Assembly (NCBI RefSeq): GCF_905475345.1
Contig: NC_066586.1
Span: 6,920,400 to 6,984,399 of the forward strand
From: Vespula vulgaris
Taxonomy: Eukaryota > Arthropoda > Insecta > Hymenoptera > Vespidae
DNA length: 64,000 bases
Direction: 5' to 3'
A program made the position numbers and the translations under genes. The notes below the pieces were generated by a model. It made no database searches, was not told the origin of the DNA, and saw nothing but the letters and a program-made list of their open reading frames with translations. The first letter of the stretch is position 1; each line of letters starts with the position of its first letter. Shown here in pieces: positions 24,118 through 33,769 of this stretch.

Positions 24118-27100
24118 TATTTCTATATAAAGAATGGAAAGATCAAAAGAAGAAGGCATCGAGAACGATATCAATAGAAAATGAAACGAAAGCAGGTTAT
24201 ACTTCAGGGCTTCGATTAATTAGAACGTTAATAAGGTCATTGATTATCGCGTTAATTAAATTCTCCCACGAACTATCTTTTCAACTAATCATGACTACGA
24301 GCGTCATATTACAAAGTAGAATACGAGATATATAAGGCACACGTGTAAATGTAAGCAAGTACTGCTTTCCATAGTCCCGTATCTGTGATAATCCGTTTTT
24401 AATTAGCAACTTCGTTAGCACCATCAAGAGACTTTATTGTTTCGTACATATGTAGGCGTACCCGTAAAACGAGAATACTACTTTCGCGAGACGGAAAGTG
24501 TCTATATGCTTCTTTGACGAAACATGTTTTTCATTATTATCGTAAACATAATTATACACGTATGTATATACTCTGTATGTATACTCACTCCTCCTGGAGT
24601 GCCGGTGCATTTTCCTCTTGACCAGGTGCGTTAACGTGATAGACGCAAAAATTTTCAAGAAGGACGCGCATGTCGATGTAATTGAAGAATGCTTGGAAGC
24701 TCGAGATATCTAAAACAACGAAATTTCGTTCGATAAAAGTCGTAAAAAAGAAATTTTGCTTGTTAAATATCGTACCGACAAAGTCGTTTTATGATGCATA
24801 TCTTACTATACGTCTTACGTATGTCTATAAGCAATTAATTTAATTTATTTCTATTACGATTAAACTATCATGTAATTTTCTTTTATCAATAGAGTAATTA
24901 AATACAATTTTCCTAATTCTTTTTCTTTTTGTCTGTAAAAAATAATTTAGTAGTAATAATAGAACATTATTTTCAAAAATAATGTACGTTGTTTCAAATA
25001 AATCTTTTATGCTACAAATCTGAAAAGTTTGCCCTTGGAAAGTTGCCAGGTTATTATCATGATGTACCACGCGAACGTAGATATTTTATAGACGACGGTA
25101 AAAATATCGATTATCTTGCAAGAAGACGGCTTCATTTTTTTTCTCTTTTCTTATTTTTCTTTTTTTCTTTTTCTTGACAATCAACTTAACCTTTCCAAAC
25201 GAAGAACGAGAAAAATAATTTTGAAATTTTCTTCGATACTCACAATTAAGGCCTAAATCGTGGTAGGTGAGGATCGCTGGTTTTGCCTGGTTTCCTTGTA
25301 CGGCAACAAGCAGACTACCTTTATCGGTTTCTACTCTTTCTTCTCGTACGGAACTATCGTCTCTCGACAAATACCTCAGCGCCGGAAACTGTAGCTGAAT
25401 ATTCTTCAGCTCGATATCGTCCATACTATCTCGCATGCACGAAGGCATCGTGCTGCGCATGAAAAAGAATTCTCTTGATTATACAAGTTTAAATAAATGA
25501 AACATCGTTCGTTGGATATATGTACGTTTCATGGAAGATAATGAAAAAAAATATTCGACGATCGTAGTCGACAGATTTTTATATATATAACGTTTCTATA
25601 TTGTTTTCGATGAAAAGAAAAATATTCGTTTATAAGTTCAATATATCAAAGAAAACTTTGATTACTTTATAAACTACATCGCATGTAAATGAGAATAAAT
25701 ATCTTTTTTCTTCGTTATTAAAAAAAAAAAATAAAATAAAATAAAATAAAGAGATCACTTGTATTTGTTGATAGCTTATTATATATTATATTAATTTTAA
25801 CGAATACAATGAAGTACACTGCGGAAAACATATCGTAGACTATCGATATTATGTATGTTTACATTCGTGGCTCCAACCGATTTCACTGATAACGGCAAAG
25901 TACTATGTATAATACATACATTATACACAAACGGAATTTCGTCTTTGTCTCTGTAAAAATGGACCTATCAAGAAGATAAGATAGTAAATGTTGGAAAAAG
26001 CGATGTCATTTTCTGTTTGTTTTTCTAAACGTTAGAACTCACATTAGAATTGTCTAGATATATTTTAATTTTCAAGCTCTTTCGAAGTTCTCAAGCGGAG
26101 TTCACGAGACCCTAACCGTGCACCATGAAAGTGCACTTAAACGAAGCCGCGCGATATGCAATTGCCCCACGCGGTATGTACCCAGCAAAATTATAACTCG
26201 CTGAATTACTGGCCTCGTTGTATAACGAGTCGTTTCTCGTCAAAGGATTAATTTTTACATAATTTTTTTTCTCTTGTATGTTTTTTTTCTTTTCCTTTCT
26301 TTTCTTTTTCTATTCAAATCTTTTTTTAACTTGGCCACCATTTTCGCAGGATCGTTTTACGAGACAAAAGGTAAAAATAAAAGGAACGAGTCAATTAAAA
26401 GCTTTTTCAAAGTCTCTATACACCTGTGCGTATCTGAATGAGAACACGTAATATCATAAGAAAAACAAGTTGATGCGTACGTAAGGTACATAGAGATACG
26501 AACGTGTCTATGCTAGATAGAGCTTTCGTCTGATCTTTTTATGGTATCGATCTGAAGACCACGCCCAGTCGAACGGAGTAAACTCGAACAAAACGCATTG
26601 GAACAATTATTTTCTAACGAGCGCGCATAGTTAGTTACGAGAATCGTAGACTTCCTCTCGAGTAATTAATATTTCTTTTAAAATTGATTCTCTGTATGAA
26701 CGTTTTCTAGATTCAAAATTGAAGTAATAATTAAAAAAAAAAAAAAGAAAAAAAGAAAACAGGAAAGAGAAGAAAATATAAACGTTTAATAACAAGCAAT
26801 TTACTTGTCTTAATTGCATGGCTGGTAACGACCCACATTCGTAAGAATTTATGTAGAGTCTTTGAAGTCTCCCTTGTTCGTGTAACCTCGATATAATTAC
26901 CTAGAAAAATGTCAAGAACCCCGCGTGACCCTTTCATGCGACTAGCGTTCTAGGTAAAACGTAAAATTAAAAGACCTTCCTTGTTTCAAGGAAAATGTCA
27001 AAGGATAAGATAGTCAGGTAGTAGAATAGAGAAAATGTTCTCATAAAACTTAACAAATTGTTCTGGAAGTTTATTACGATGTAACATAGCTTTTCTCTCA

Positions 27101-29292
27101 CCCCTCGTATAAACCGAGCAGACAAAGCTCGTGGGGAAGAAGGTCGTCTATCCTCTTTTATGTCCCCAGGGAGAAGCGTTTGCTATCTTTGCTGTCTACT
27201 TTATTAAATATCATGTCCGATTAAACACTTACGTGTGTTATTTTCTAACTTTATTGCTTTGTTCGTTATTAGCAATTAGTCTTTGTAATAATCGATTTTC
27301 TTTCGTGTCACTTATCAATTAGTAAATCTTTCATTTTCAATCTGAAACAATTTCCCTTTTTCTTTTTTCTTTTTTGATAAAGTTATTTATGTTATAATAT
27401 TTAGATATATTATACTATAAATTATTCGAAATAATACGAGTTACTCGTAGAAAGATATCGGCAGACGAAGCAGCAAAGGAAACAGATATCACCTTATGGC
27501 GACTACAGTCTACGATCAATACGTCCATAAAGAGAACTGCATTGTGTCGAGTTACGAACATGGAAATCGTAATCTGGAACGTGAAATTCAAAGAAAAACA
27601 CACCCCGAATCAATTTTCATTGAAACCTTTTATTCCATTAGATTTCATTTTCGAAGGATTGATCGTATAATACGGACAAAATTTATTTCTTACAGTACTA
27701 CTATTAAACGAAGAACGTTATCTATATTTTCTATTAAGATTTTCATATATTTCGATAAGAACAGTTTGTAACGTTATCTTATGCAAGACATTTTATATAT
27801 TTTAATTTCTTAATGGAATTTCACGATAGAACGATATTTTTTACAATGTTTCCCCATAGAAATTATTTGGTAATTTTTCTTTCTTACTATTCTCTTCGTG
27901 TTCTTTTCGTATCAGCAAATAAAAGATGAAAAATAAAAGTTATCAACGCCAAGTTAGTTAGCATTCCAAGCACTATCAAACGGGGTACATGCGTAAGTGC
28001 TTCTCCGTATCTCGAACACGTCAGACTCTCATTTCCGGTCAAAGTTAAATCCGGTTTGTATTCCATCTACTTACTTCGGAACGTCGACGATAACGTGTAA
28101 ATGACGACGTACAAGATATCAACCATCGTACTACATGAAATTACTATTATTTTCTCTTTCCTTATTACATTCTGTTTCTTATAACACGTTTTCTTTAAAT
28201 TTGAAAGTATAAAGAAAGGATTGAGAGGAGTATTAACCACGAGAAACAGATGGGTGGCTTTGGGAACACGATATTCCGTAATTTTATATCTCCTTGGTAT
28301 CCTTTTTATCGATCGATTAACCGGACCTGATTTTTTGTGGTTTTATTATACCATAGTCGACGTATAGTCATAAAAGTAAAATGATGCCGCAAAGAAGGGG
28401 ATCGATTTACATCCTGTTTTATCGGTAGCTCGTATTTTCTTCTGAAATAAAAGAGATAAGAGAGGGAGAGAGCAAGAGAGAGAAAGAGAGAAAAGGTGGG
28501 AGAGAATAAATAAAGAAATAATTCATGCACTTATGCATAAAACACGAAGAATATATGACACATGTACATACGTATGCGTATGTATAACACGTTCAAAAAA
28601 AAAAAAGCCATACCCCATTCCAAACGCGACAATTTATATTTATTTTTTCTTTCTTCCATTTCGAGCGCGACAATCGAACAGAAACTATGTTTCAAGCAAA
28701 TTAAACTTTAACGAAGGTCGCCAGGAGCAAATATTCGAACGAATAAAGAAAAATGAAAAGAGGCCAGAACGAGAGAAAGAAAGAGGTGGAGAGAGAAAGA
28801 GATCATTTCAATTTATAAAAACGATCGATCGTACTTAAAAAAAATTAATTTCATGCGTTCGTTACCTCCATTATCAGTCAGCTGCTCTCCTTTTCTTCTC
28901 TCTATCACAAGGTAGATTTAAACGACACGTTCTGTTCAAGGCTTCGTTTTAACTCACCAAAATGACTCATACGATCCTGGTTAGTTCGCGCGTAGTACGA
29001 CTTGCGAATAACGTCGATAAAGAGATATCTGGATCAAGGACGTCTCTTTAATAATATCAATCATGATAGTACCGAAAGTTTTCTTTTCTTCTATTTTTCA
29101 TTATATTAATTTGTTCCTTTTCTCTCTTCCAGAATAGAGATCTCTATACGATCAATGATGATTTTTTTGTACGATCTTGGAAATGATCAAACGTTCGTAA
29201 TACTTTCGATATATAGTAACGTTTATGACGTAGAAGAAACTATCGATCGACTCGACCGTGCGAAAACATAAATTAAACTTCAGAGAAAGAGA

Positions 29293-29325
<33 letters not shown>

Positions 29326-29441
29326 AAAGCTTGTAGCAACGAATGCAGGTGGAACTGGCTTCTCGCCAAATTCCATTAAACGAATTTTCGGCTGAAAGTA
29401 GAACGAGTGATGACCTAACGTGATGTCTTCTTATTTTCTCG

Positions 29442-29489
<48 letters not shown>

Positions 29490-32400
29490 TATATTATATT
29501 TCTTCAAAATTGTCTTTTTTTTTAATATTATCACATCTAATCTTATCTATAATCGATAAAAACGAATCTATGAATAATACTCCTGTTTATATATATATAT
29601 GTATGTTTGTATGTATGTATGTATGTATGTATATTTTATAATTAAGAAACAAGATTCGAAAAAACAGAAGCTTTCCAAAGATATAATGAGTCCTTGTCAT
29701 ATATTGTGATATATTAATATATAATTATTCTTAATTACTTTGCTTCGAGGGACTGCGATAATTTTGTTATTATCATTATTACTATCTATTTTTATTCTTA
29801 TTAAAAGTAGAACATTTTCAGAATTTTATTTCAAATCAAGATTATATAATTGAACACATCCGAAAAGTTTAAAGGATATGAAAATAATACGGTTAATCCT
29901 TATCGACTTTTCATAGTGGAAAATATTGGTTTATAACCGTGAGAATGATAAAGTGTGTTCGTGCATTTAACATCACGATTTCTGGATGGCAATCGATGAA
30001 TTCATCGTATCTTAATGATGTGACAACGCGTGCCGATCGATCGTAAACTTGTTAACGAGTACGCTTTAATAATAAATCCTCGTGCTGCTTCAACGCCATC
30101 CTTTGTCGACTTAATTAGAGTAGTCAGACCACAAAGGTGCTTTGTCGGTCGTTTCGCGATAACACGGTAAAGATCTGTAACATCTCGTTGCATCCTAACG
30201 CATAGTTGCATTAATGGTGTATTTACACCATTAAAATTAAGTTAACGCTGTGTATTCAAAGTTAATAATAATTATATCGATTGAACGTATTTAGCTTTTC
30301 AAATGAATAATATTCCATGTATCAGATAAACCTTGATTCGATCGTATGATATTTCTAAAAGAGAAATGAAAAGTCAATAAATCTCATTTCTGACAAAGTA
30401 TATTTTCAGGTCGAGCGACCCTTTTCTTTCATCGTAAACATGAATCACAAATATCAGAAATCAATGACGATTTCTTAATAAATAAAAATCATACCTTGCG
30501 ACGAGCTTTAGATTAATGTCGAAGAACCATCAGAGAATATAGACCGATGACAAAATCTAGATAAATCGTCAATGCTCAAGGATAATACGAATAAATTTCA
30601 CGCTGTTTTGTTTTACTTTATATATATACACATACATTTACTGACAATGGGAGCTAAAGCTACTCAAATTCTAGACAATGTTCGAACTAGGCCAGAGCAG
30701 AAATGACGAAGAGCAAGAAGAAAACAGTACCTAATATGAAAGATGTTAACAACTACAAGGAAGATTAACCAAATTCATTCTCTCGTCGAACCTTTCTCAC
30801 AAACGAACTTACCCCAAAAGTGCAGTTTTCTCAGCGGTGGCGGCGGTCGGCATCTTGTTTCTGTCCCTAGAACAAAATGGCGGCAAATAATATCACACAC
30901 ACCCGGTCCCTGGGGTTTTGCTCACGTAATTTCGTCTCGTCGATCACACAAATCACAAAACACAATCGACATAATTTCATGGGGATCGACACAATCAGAT
31001 GATCTAGGAATTCGACTTTCTTACGATGTCGTTTATTTGTTTTTTACTTTCGAAACTTCACGCGTCGATTTTGAGAACTTTGATCTAAGTAAATCGATCA
31101 CGTAGAAAGTAATCGTTGTTTGATCGAGTCCGAGCATCAATTCGTAGAGATCTACTGGGTCAGTCGATAGAACTCAGGAAATGAGGAAAAGTTAAAGGAC
31201 GTTAGTTCAATGAGATCTAAAGTTTAATGCAATGTTGACCGAGTTTGATCGAGTTCGAAGCGAACGTGGTTGAAAAGGTGAAATGTAAAAGTCCATTGAA
31301 AATTGAACACGTTCGTTCATAAACTTTGTAAAACGGATAGTTTTGTACGTTTTGAGCGCTGGAAAGAATATTATTTGCAAGAAAAGAAAAAAGAAAAAAA
31401 AAGAACTGAATAATTATCATACGAATCATGTTATCCGTTTACAAAGAAGAAACGTTTTTCAAAATTGTAGTTTCGAAAGTAAAATAACGTCGTCGTACGT
31501 AATGAAACCTCATCTTGAAGTGGACATCCTCGAGGCATCATGACCACGCCTCGATCTTTCGAGTCGATCGCCCGAAGTCCCTCAAAGCGAGGAGCCGGTT
31601 CCGCAACGTGTTCTCGTTTCCGCCGCGCGTCACGAAACGACGCGCTGACGCAACTCGAGCGTTGCAAGGACAAAGAAAGAAGGGTATATTCGTGCTACTC
31701 CATAGAAAAACAACAACAGTAACAATAACAAGCAACTTGTGCAAAGCCCAATAATAAACATAGAGAGAAGGGGACTACGATGAAAGCAAGCTTTTTAAAA
31801 GCTATAAAAAATCGAGAAAAACAGATAAAAATAAAGAAACGAAGGATGATGGTAAAGGTGACCATATACGTGTGCCATGCATAAATCGTGCCGTGCATTG
31901 TTCGAAGCGTTGTATGAAGCGTATTAAGCAAGGAGCTTCGTATTTTCTCTGTTCGACTCGCGTGATGCGGCTTACCTTCTGGCCTGCTTTTCTAGTCGAG
32001 GCCGATCAATAGTCGCGGCAGCAACTTCCGGTCCTAAACTCCTACTATCCATTTGGCTAAAGTCCCTTGCTTGAACTTTAAGTTCGAGCCCGAATCGATT
32101 CGATTATCGCGCGAACGAGGTTAGTTTCTTTCGAGATTTCTTGTCTTGCCATTCGATAAATCAGAGTTTTAAGAGTTCGTGTTACTTATTGGATTCCTTG
32201 GAATATTCAAAGAATTCTCCGATCGTCATCGGGACAAGAAAGATTATCTTCATCGTGATCAATAATAGATTTATCTACCTTTGCAAGATAGTTCGAAAGA
32301 CAAACAATTATCGTTCAGAGCGATACGAAATCAGGATGTAATCGATTTCTTTTGCGCCCAGCAAAAAACTGGCGAGTACAGAGAAAGCAAATCCCAAACC

Positions 32401-32970
32401 AAGACGTCTTTCGATGTCTTCGACCTCGAACCCACTTTAGGGATACTCGCGTGGAGTGTTGTTTTCTCGTGAAAGCAATCGATCGATAAGAAGAAGCTCG
32501 CAGTTTCGAGGCACGAAGAACAAAGGAAAGAAACAGAAAGATGAAAGGATAGAAAAGAAAAGAAAAGAAAAGAAAAGAATAGAAAAGAAAAGAATAGAAA
32601 AGGAAAGAAAAGGAAAGGAAAAGAAATAGAAAGTATCCTCCATCAAAACAGTTTTAGACCAGCACCTGTGTTTACCATTATCACCACCGTCATTATTACC
32701 GCCAACAGCAGCGCCATCGTCAGTAGCATTGCCCTGTAATCTCACATGAAATTACCTTGATACGATCGAGACGCTTTCTCGTCGATCCTCGATCAATGGA
32801 TCCTTCTTCCTGATTTCCACTTTAGGCGAAGCGAAGCTGAAAGCCTTCTTGACACTCTCGAGTACGCTTTGACCGGTGCTCTGGGTCTGGTCGACGATCG
32901 TCGTGCTTTTGTAAACGTCTTCGCCCAGGTCGCCTAACGACCTGTACGAAGCGCCAATACCTGCCGGCAT
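17508..32970 (-). CDS. MESK2: NDRG family protein (MESK2/NDRG3 orthologue), whole spliced coding span
   Basis: Spliced minus-strand gene. The common part joins 25452-25244, 24709-24589, 23670-23382, 22179-21910, 21567-21483, 18966-18922 and 17653-17508, with three alternative first exons upstream. Exon lengths sum to complete frames: 459 aa (first exon 32970), 413 aa (32052), 401 aa (30853), or 386 aa if translation starts at the ATG at 25448. All introns are GT-AG. The product is recognised by NDRG hallmarks: DDIELKNIQLQFPA near the N-terminus, AILTYHDLGLN, ENFCVYHVNAPGQEE, VIGFGVGAGANILARFAL, LDYLMWHHFGR, DLNITRELDPTRKKEG and SDCGMVLEEQPGKVSEAF. NDRG proteins have an alpha/beta-hydrolase fold without hydrolase activity. 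They act in the cytoplasm in stress, differentiation and trafficking; the fly orthologue was found as a suppressor of KSR signalling. The nucleophile elbow reads G-V-G-A-G, so glycine replaces the catalytic serine. Identity is firm. Completeness of the isoform set is inferred. Confidence 0.96.
17654..18921 (-). other. NDRG intron between exons 7 and 8
   Basis: 1.27 kb intron with a TG-rich microsatellite at 17938-18024. No coding stretch supported. Confidence 0.75.
17938..18024. repeat. TG-rich microsatellite
   Basis: TG core at about 17985-18003 with interrupted flanks, inside the last NDRG intron. Confidence 0.85.
18922..18966 (-). CDS. MESK2: NDRG exon 7 (short tail exon)
   Basis: 45 bp between acceptor TTTTTTATGCGTTTTAG and donor GTAATT. 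The split codon from exon 6 becomes Ala, giving GEGYA as expected for insect NDRG, then VRSSRKPVTPTTPE. It is basic and S/T-P rich, the kind of region phosphorylated in vertebrate NDRG tails. Adding 45 bp keeps the frame through to exon 8. Assigned from splice sites, phase and composition rather than a remembered alignment. Confidence 0.85.
18967..21482 (-). other. NDRG intron between exons 6 and 7
   Basis: 2.5 kb. It contains a GAY trinucleotide tract (20023-20098) and TA repeats (19567-19586). The plus-strand open frame across the GAY tract translates to a long Asp run and is best seen as a repeat artefact. No additional exon with consistent phase was found. Confidence 0.75.
20023..20098. 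repeat. GAY trinucleotide tract
   Basis: GAC/GAT repeats of about 25 units with GGC and AAT interruptions, inside an NDRG intron. On the plus strand one frame would give an Asp run. Confidence 0.9.
21483..21567 (-). CDS. MESK2: NDRG common exon 6
   Basis: 85 bp. Acceptor CGATATTTTCAG, donor GTAAGT. Encodes ISDCGMVLEEQPGKVSEAFR followed by LFLQGEGY and the first base of an Ala codon. The Q-P-G-K and the following helix form the conserved C-terminal end of the NDRG fold. The variable tail begins after this exon. Confidence 0.97.
21910..22179 (-). CDS. MESK2: NDRG common exon 5
   Basis: 270 bp, exactly 90 codons, phase 0 at both ends. Acceptor TTTATTTTTCAG, donor GTGAGA. Starts GTEERNHDLVQVYKNYFEHR and continues with FIDSYVRRTDLNITRELDPT and RKKEGLTLSVPVMNITGALS, ending DPTNSTWMK. 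This covers the cap helices and the return to the alpha/beta core. Skipping it would keep the frame but remove core structure. Confidence 0.97.
23382..23670 (-). CDS. MESK2: NDRG common exon 4 (nucleophile-elbow region)
   Basis: 289 bp. Acceptor TTTTTTATTATAG, donor GTAAGA. Encodes YVYPSMEELAEQLLFVLGHF, then SVIGFGVGAGANILARFALA and ALCLINCVSTQAGWIEWGYQ, ending in LDYLMWHHFGR. The hydrolase GxSxG elbow is present as Gly138-Val-Gly140-Ala-Gly142 (386-aa numbering). The nucleophile position is therefore Gly, consistent with the non-enzymatic NDRG fold. It leaves in phase 0. Confidence 0.97.
24070..24114. repeat. TA microsatellite
   Basis: About 20 TA units in an NDRG intron. Confidence 0.9.
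24589..24709 (-). CDS. MESK2: NDRG common exon 3
   Basis: 121 bp. Acceptor TTGTTTTAG, donor GTGAGT. Completes the split Tyr codon and encodes ISSFQAFFNYIDMRVLLENF and CVYHVNAPGQEENAPALQE, ending with GA of a split Asp codon. The stretch CVYHVNAPGQEE is one of the most conserved NDRG segments and corresponds to the strand and loop before the cap. The residues LQED replace the LP-D/E-D seen in relatives as I remember them. Confidence 0.95.
25244..25452 (-). CDS. MESK2: NDRG common exon 2
   Basis: Acceptor TTTCATGCGCAG, donor GTGAGT. The exon enters in phase 2 (one base completes the first-exon codon) and leaves with one base of a Tyr codon. It carries the conserved N-terminal NDRG block DDIELKNIQLQFPA, then ERVETDKGSLLVAVQG and AKPAILTYHDLGLN, the first strands of the alpha/beta-hydrolase core. 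It contains ATG codons at 25448, 25436 and 25427 (MPSCMRDSMDDI). A transcript with a non-coding first exon could therefore start here and give 386 aa. Confidence 0.95.
29443..29480. repeat. TA microsatellite
   Basis: Nineteen TA units. Confidence 0.9.
29600..29636. repeat. GTAT tetranucleotide tract
   Basis: About eight GTAT units with one variant unit. Confidence 0.9.
30813..30853 (-). CDS. MESK2: NDRG alternative first coding exon 1c
   Basis: A short first coding exon: MPTAATAEKTALL (13 codons) plus GG, then a consensus GTAAGT donor. It exits in phase 2 and joins in frame to the acceptor at 25453, giving a 401-residue isoform. An in-frame TGA lies 14 codons upstream of the ATG. A GCCGCCATTTT motif sits about 20 bases upstream of the start, which fits a TSS-proximal position. 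An MPT-type opening just before the MDDIEL segment resembles what I recall of the fly protein. Confidence 0.75.
30874..30884. promoter_or_regulatory. YY1/Pho-type motif at NDRG exon 1c
   Basis: The plus strand reads AAAATGGCGGC, an exact match to the AAnATGGCGGC YY1/Pleiohomeotic-type motif often found just downstream of insect and vertebrate TSSs. It lies 20-30 bases upstream of the exon 1c ATG, in its predicted 5' UTR. This supports a promoter close by; the TSS itself is not visible. Confidence 0.4.
31500..31680. promoter_or_regulatory. CpG-rich block between NDRG first exons
   Basis: GC content and CpG density rise sharply over about 170 bp compared with AT-rich flanks. The block lies between first exons 1b and 1c. 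Open frames across it end at stops and no convincing splice pair frames them. A promoter or enhancer element for the gene is the simplest reading. Confidence 0.25.
31976..32052 (-). CDS. MESK2: NDRG alternative first coding exon 1b
   Basis: The ATG lies in the context CCAAATGG. It is followed by 25 codons (MDSRSLGPEVAAATIDRPRL, then EKQAR) and AG, then a strong GTAAGC donor. The exit phase equals that of exons 1a and 1c, so it joins in frame to the acceptor at 25453. An in-frame TAA lies 18 codons upstream, with a GC-richer leader between. This fits a first coding exon with its own promoter. The predicted isoform is 413 aa. I do not recognise the head sequence as a domain. Confidence 0.75.
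32546..32630. repeat. AAAAG pentanucleotide tract
   Basis: Purine-only GAAAA/GAATA/GGAAA pentamers, 130-210 bp downstream of the exon 1a donor in the transcribed direction. On the transcript it is a pyrimidine tract. Confidence 0.9.
32756..32970 (-). CDS. MESK2: NDRG alternative first coding exon 1a (71-residue N-terminal extension)
   Basis: The exon opens with MPAGIGASYRSLGDLGEDVY, continues through STTIVDQTQSTGQS and VKKAFSFASPKVEIRKKDP, and ends after 71 codons plus AG before a GTAATT donor. Joining AG to the acceptor at 25453 gives a Ser codon and stays in the NDRG frame. The ATG has a good context (AACGCCATGC), and an in-frame TGA seven codons upstream rules out an earlier start. The segment is polar with no signal peptide or membrane segment. 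It is rich in Ser/Thr and in charged residues towards its end, so it is probably a flexible cytoplasmic head. It makes the longest isoform (459 aa). Expression from its own promoter is inferred. Confidence 0.85.
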
Positions 32971-33718
32971 GGCGTTCCTCGCCTCTCCTCACCCACGATG
33001 ACAACGTCTCCTTCGAAAAATGAGCCGCTAAGCTCGCGACGTCTTCGTCGAAGAGTAGCTTCGAGTCCCTCCCCTCCCCTCCGCTCCTTTCCTCTCCACT
33101 TCTCTCCTCTTCTCTCGTTGATGATAGAGAGGCGTGCCCGAAGTCAATATGCCAATTTCGTACGTCAACAAGGCAAACGAACGAAGGCAAAGGAACAAAA
33201 GAAAGAAGAACCAAGATAAGGAGAAAACGTCATTCTCGTGCTTGGATTTATTTTCGAAGCATCGACGAATAATAATTATTTGTTGATTCATCTAAATACT
33301 TAATGTTCGATGTATTATATAATTTTAGGCCTATCGTTTGAATGATATATAAATCGTGAGGAATAATCTTGTCTATAAAATTTGTATACAGAAACTTGTA
33401 TTTATAGATCGTTAATATAATATTCGCGATTGTCGAAAACATTTGCTGCTTAGATAATTGATGAGATTCTTTTTCGTAATTAACACACATATAAACGCTG
33501 GCAAATCGATGCAACGAGAAAAGATCCTCGCACGAATTCAACAAGGGCTAGAACGAAAAGTAGAGAAGTAAGGGACATATATAGATGCATGAGACGGTGC
33601 AAAGACGGCATGCAAAAAAGACTCATTGACCTCATCGTGACTGTCATAATACACACATCGATAGGATTATGCGCGGCAGCATGCTAACTGCAAAGTATCT
33701 CACCGTGCGTTGATACGT

Positions 33719-33735
33719 GTGTGTGTGTCTTTATG

Positions 33736-33768
<33 letters not shown>
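33719..33768. repeat. TG/TA compound microsatellite
   Basis: TG units followed by about eleven TA units. Confidence 0.85.

Positions 33769-33769
<1 letters not shown>

Larger units (their letters stand above)
22180..25243 (-). other. NDRG introns between exons 2 and 5
   Basis: Three introns (24710-25243, 23671-24588 and 22180-23381), each with GT-AG borders confirmed by reading frame. They contain TA microsatellites at 22945-22978 and 24070-24114 and AT-rich sequence near 23,060-23,340. I see no further exons. Confidence 0.8.
25453..30812 (-). other. NDRG intron between first exon 1c and common exon 2
   Basis: 5.4 kb without a supported coding exon. It holds a GA repeat (29281-29328), TA tracts (29443-29480), a GTAT tetranucleotide tract (29600-29636) and several A/T homopolymers. 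A minus-strand GTGAGT donor near 28,964 follows a short ATG-containing stretch, but its phase does not fit exon 2. Confidence 0.7.

Noticed and set aside
28967..28979. ATG followed by a GTGAGT donor on the minus strand in the NDRG intron
   Set aside because: The exit phase does not fit the 25453 acceptor, so it is not a further coding first exon.
32640..32745. Minus-strand stretch between AG and GTAAAC just below exon 1a
   Set aside because: A preceding intron from 32756 would be only about 22 bases, and all frames read as GGT/GAT-like trinucleotide sequence.
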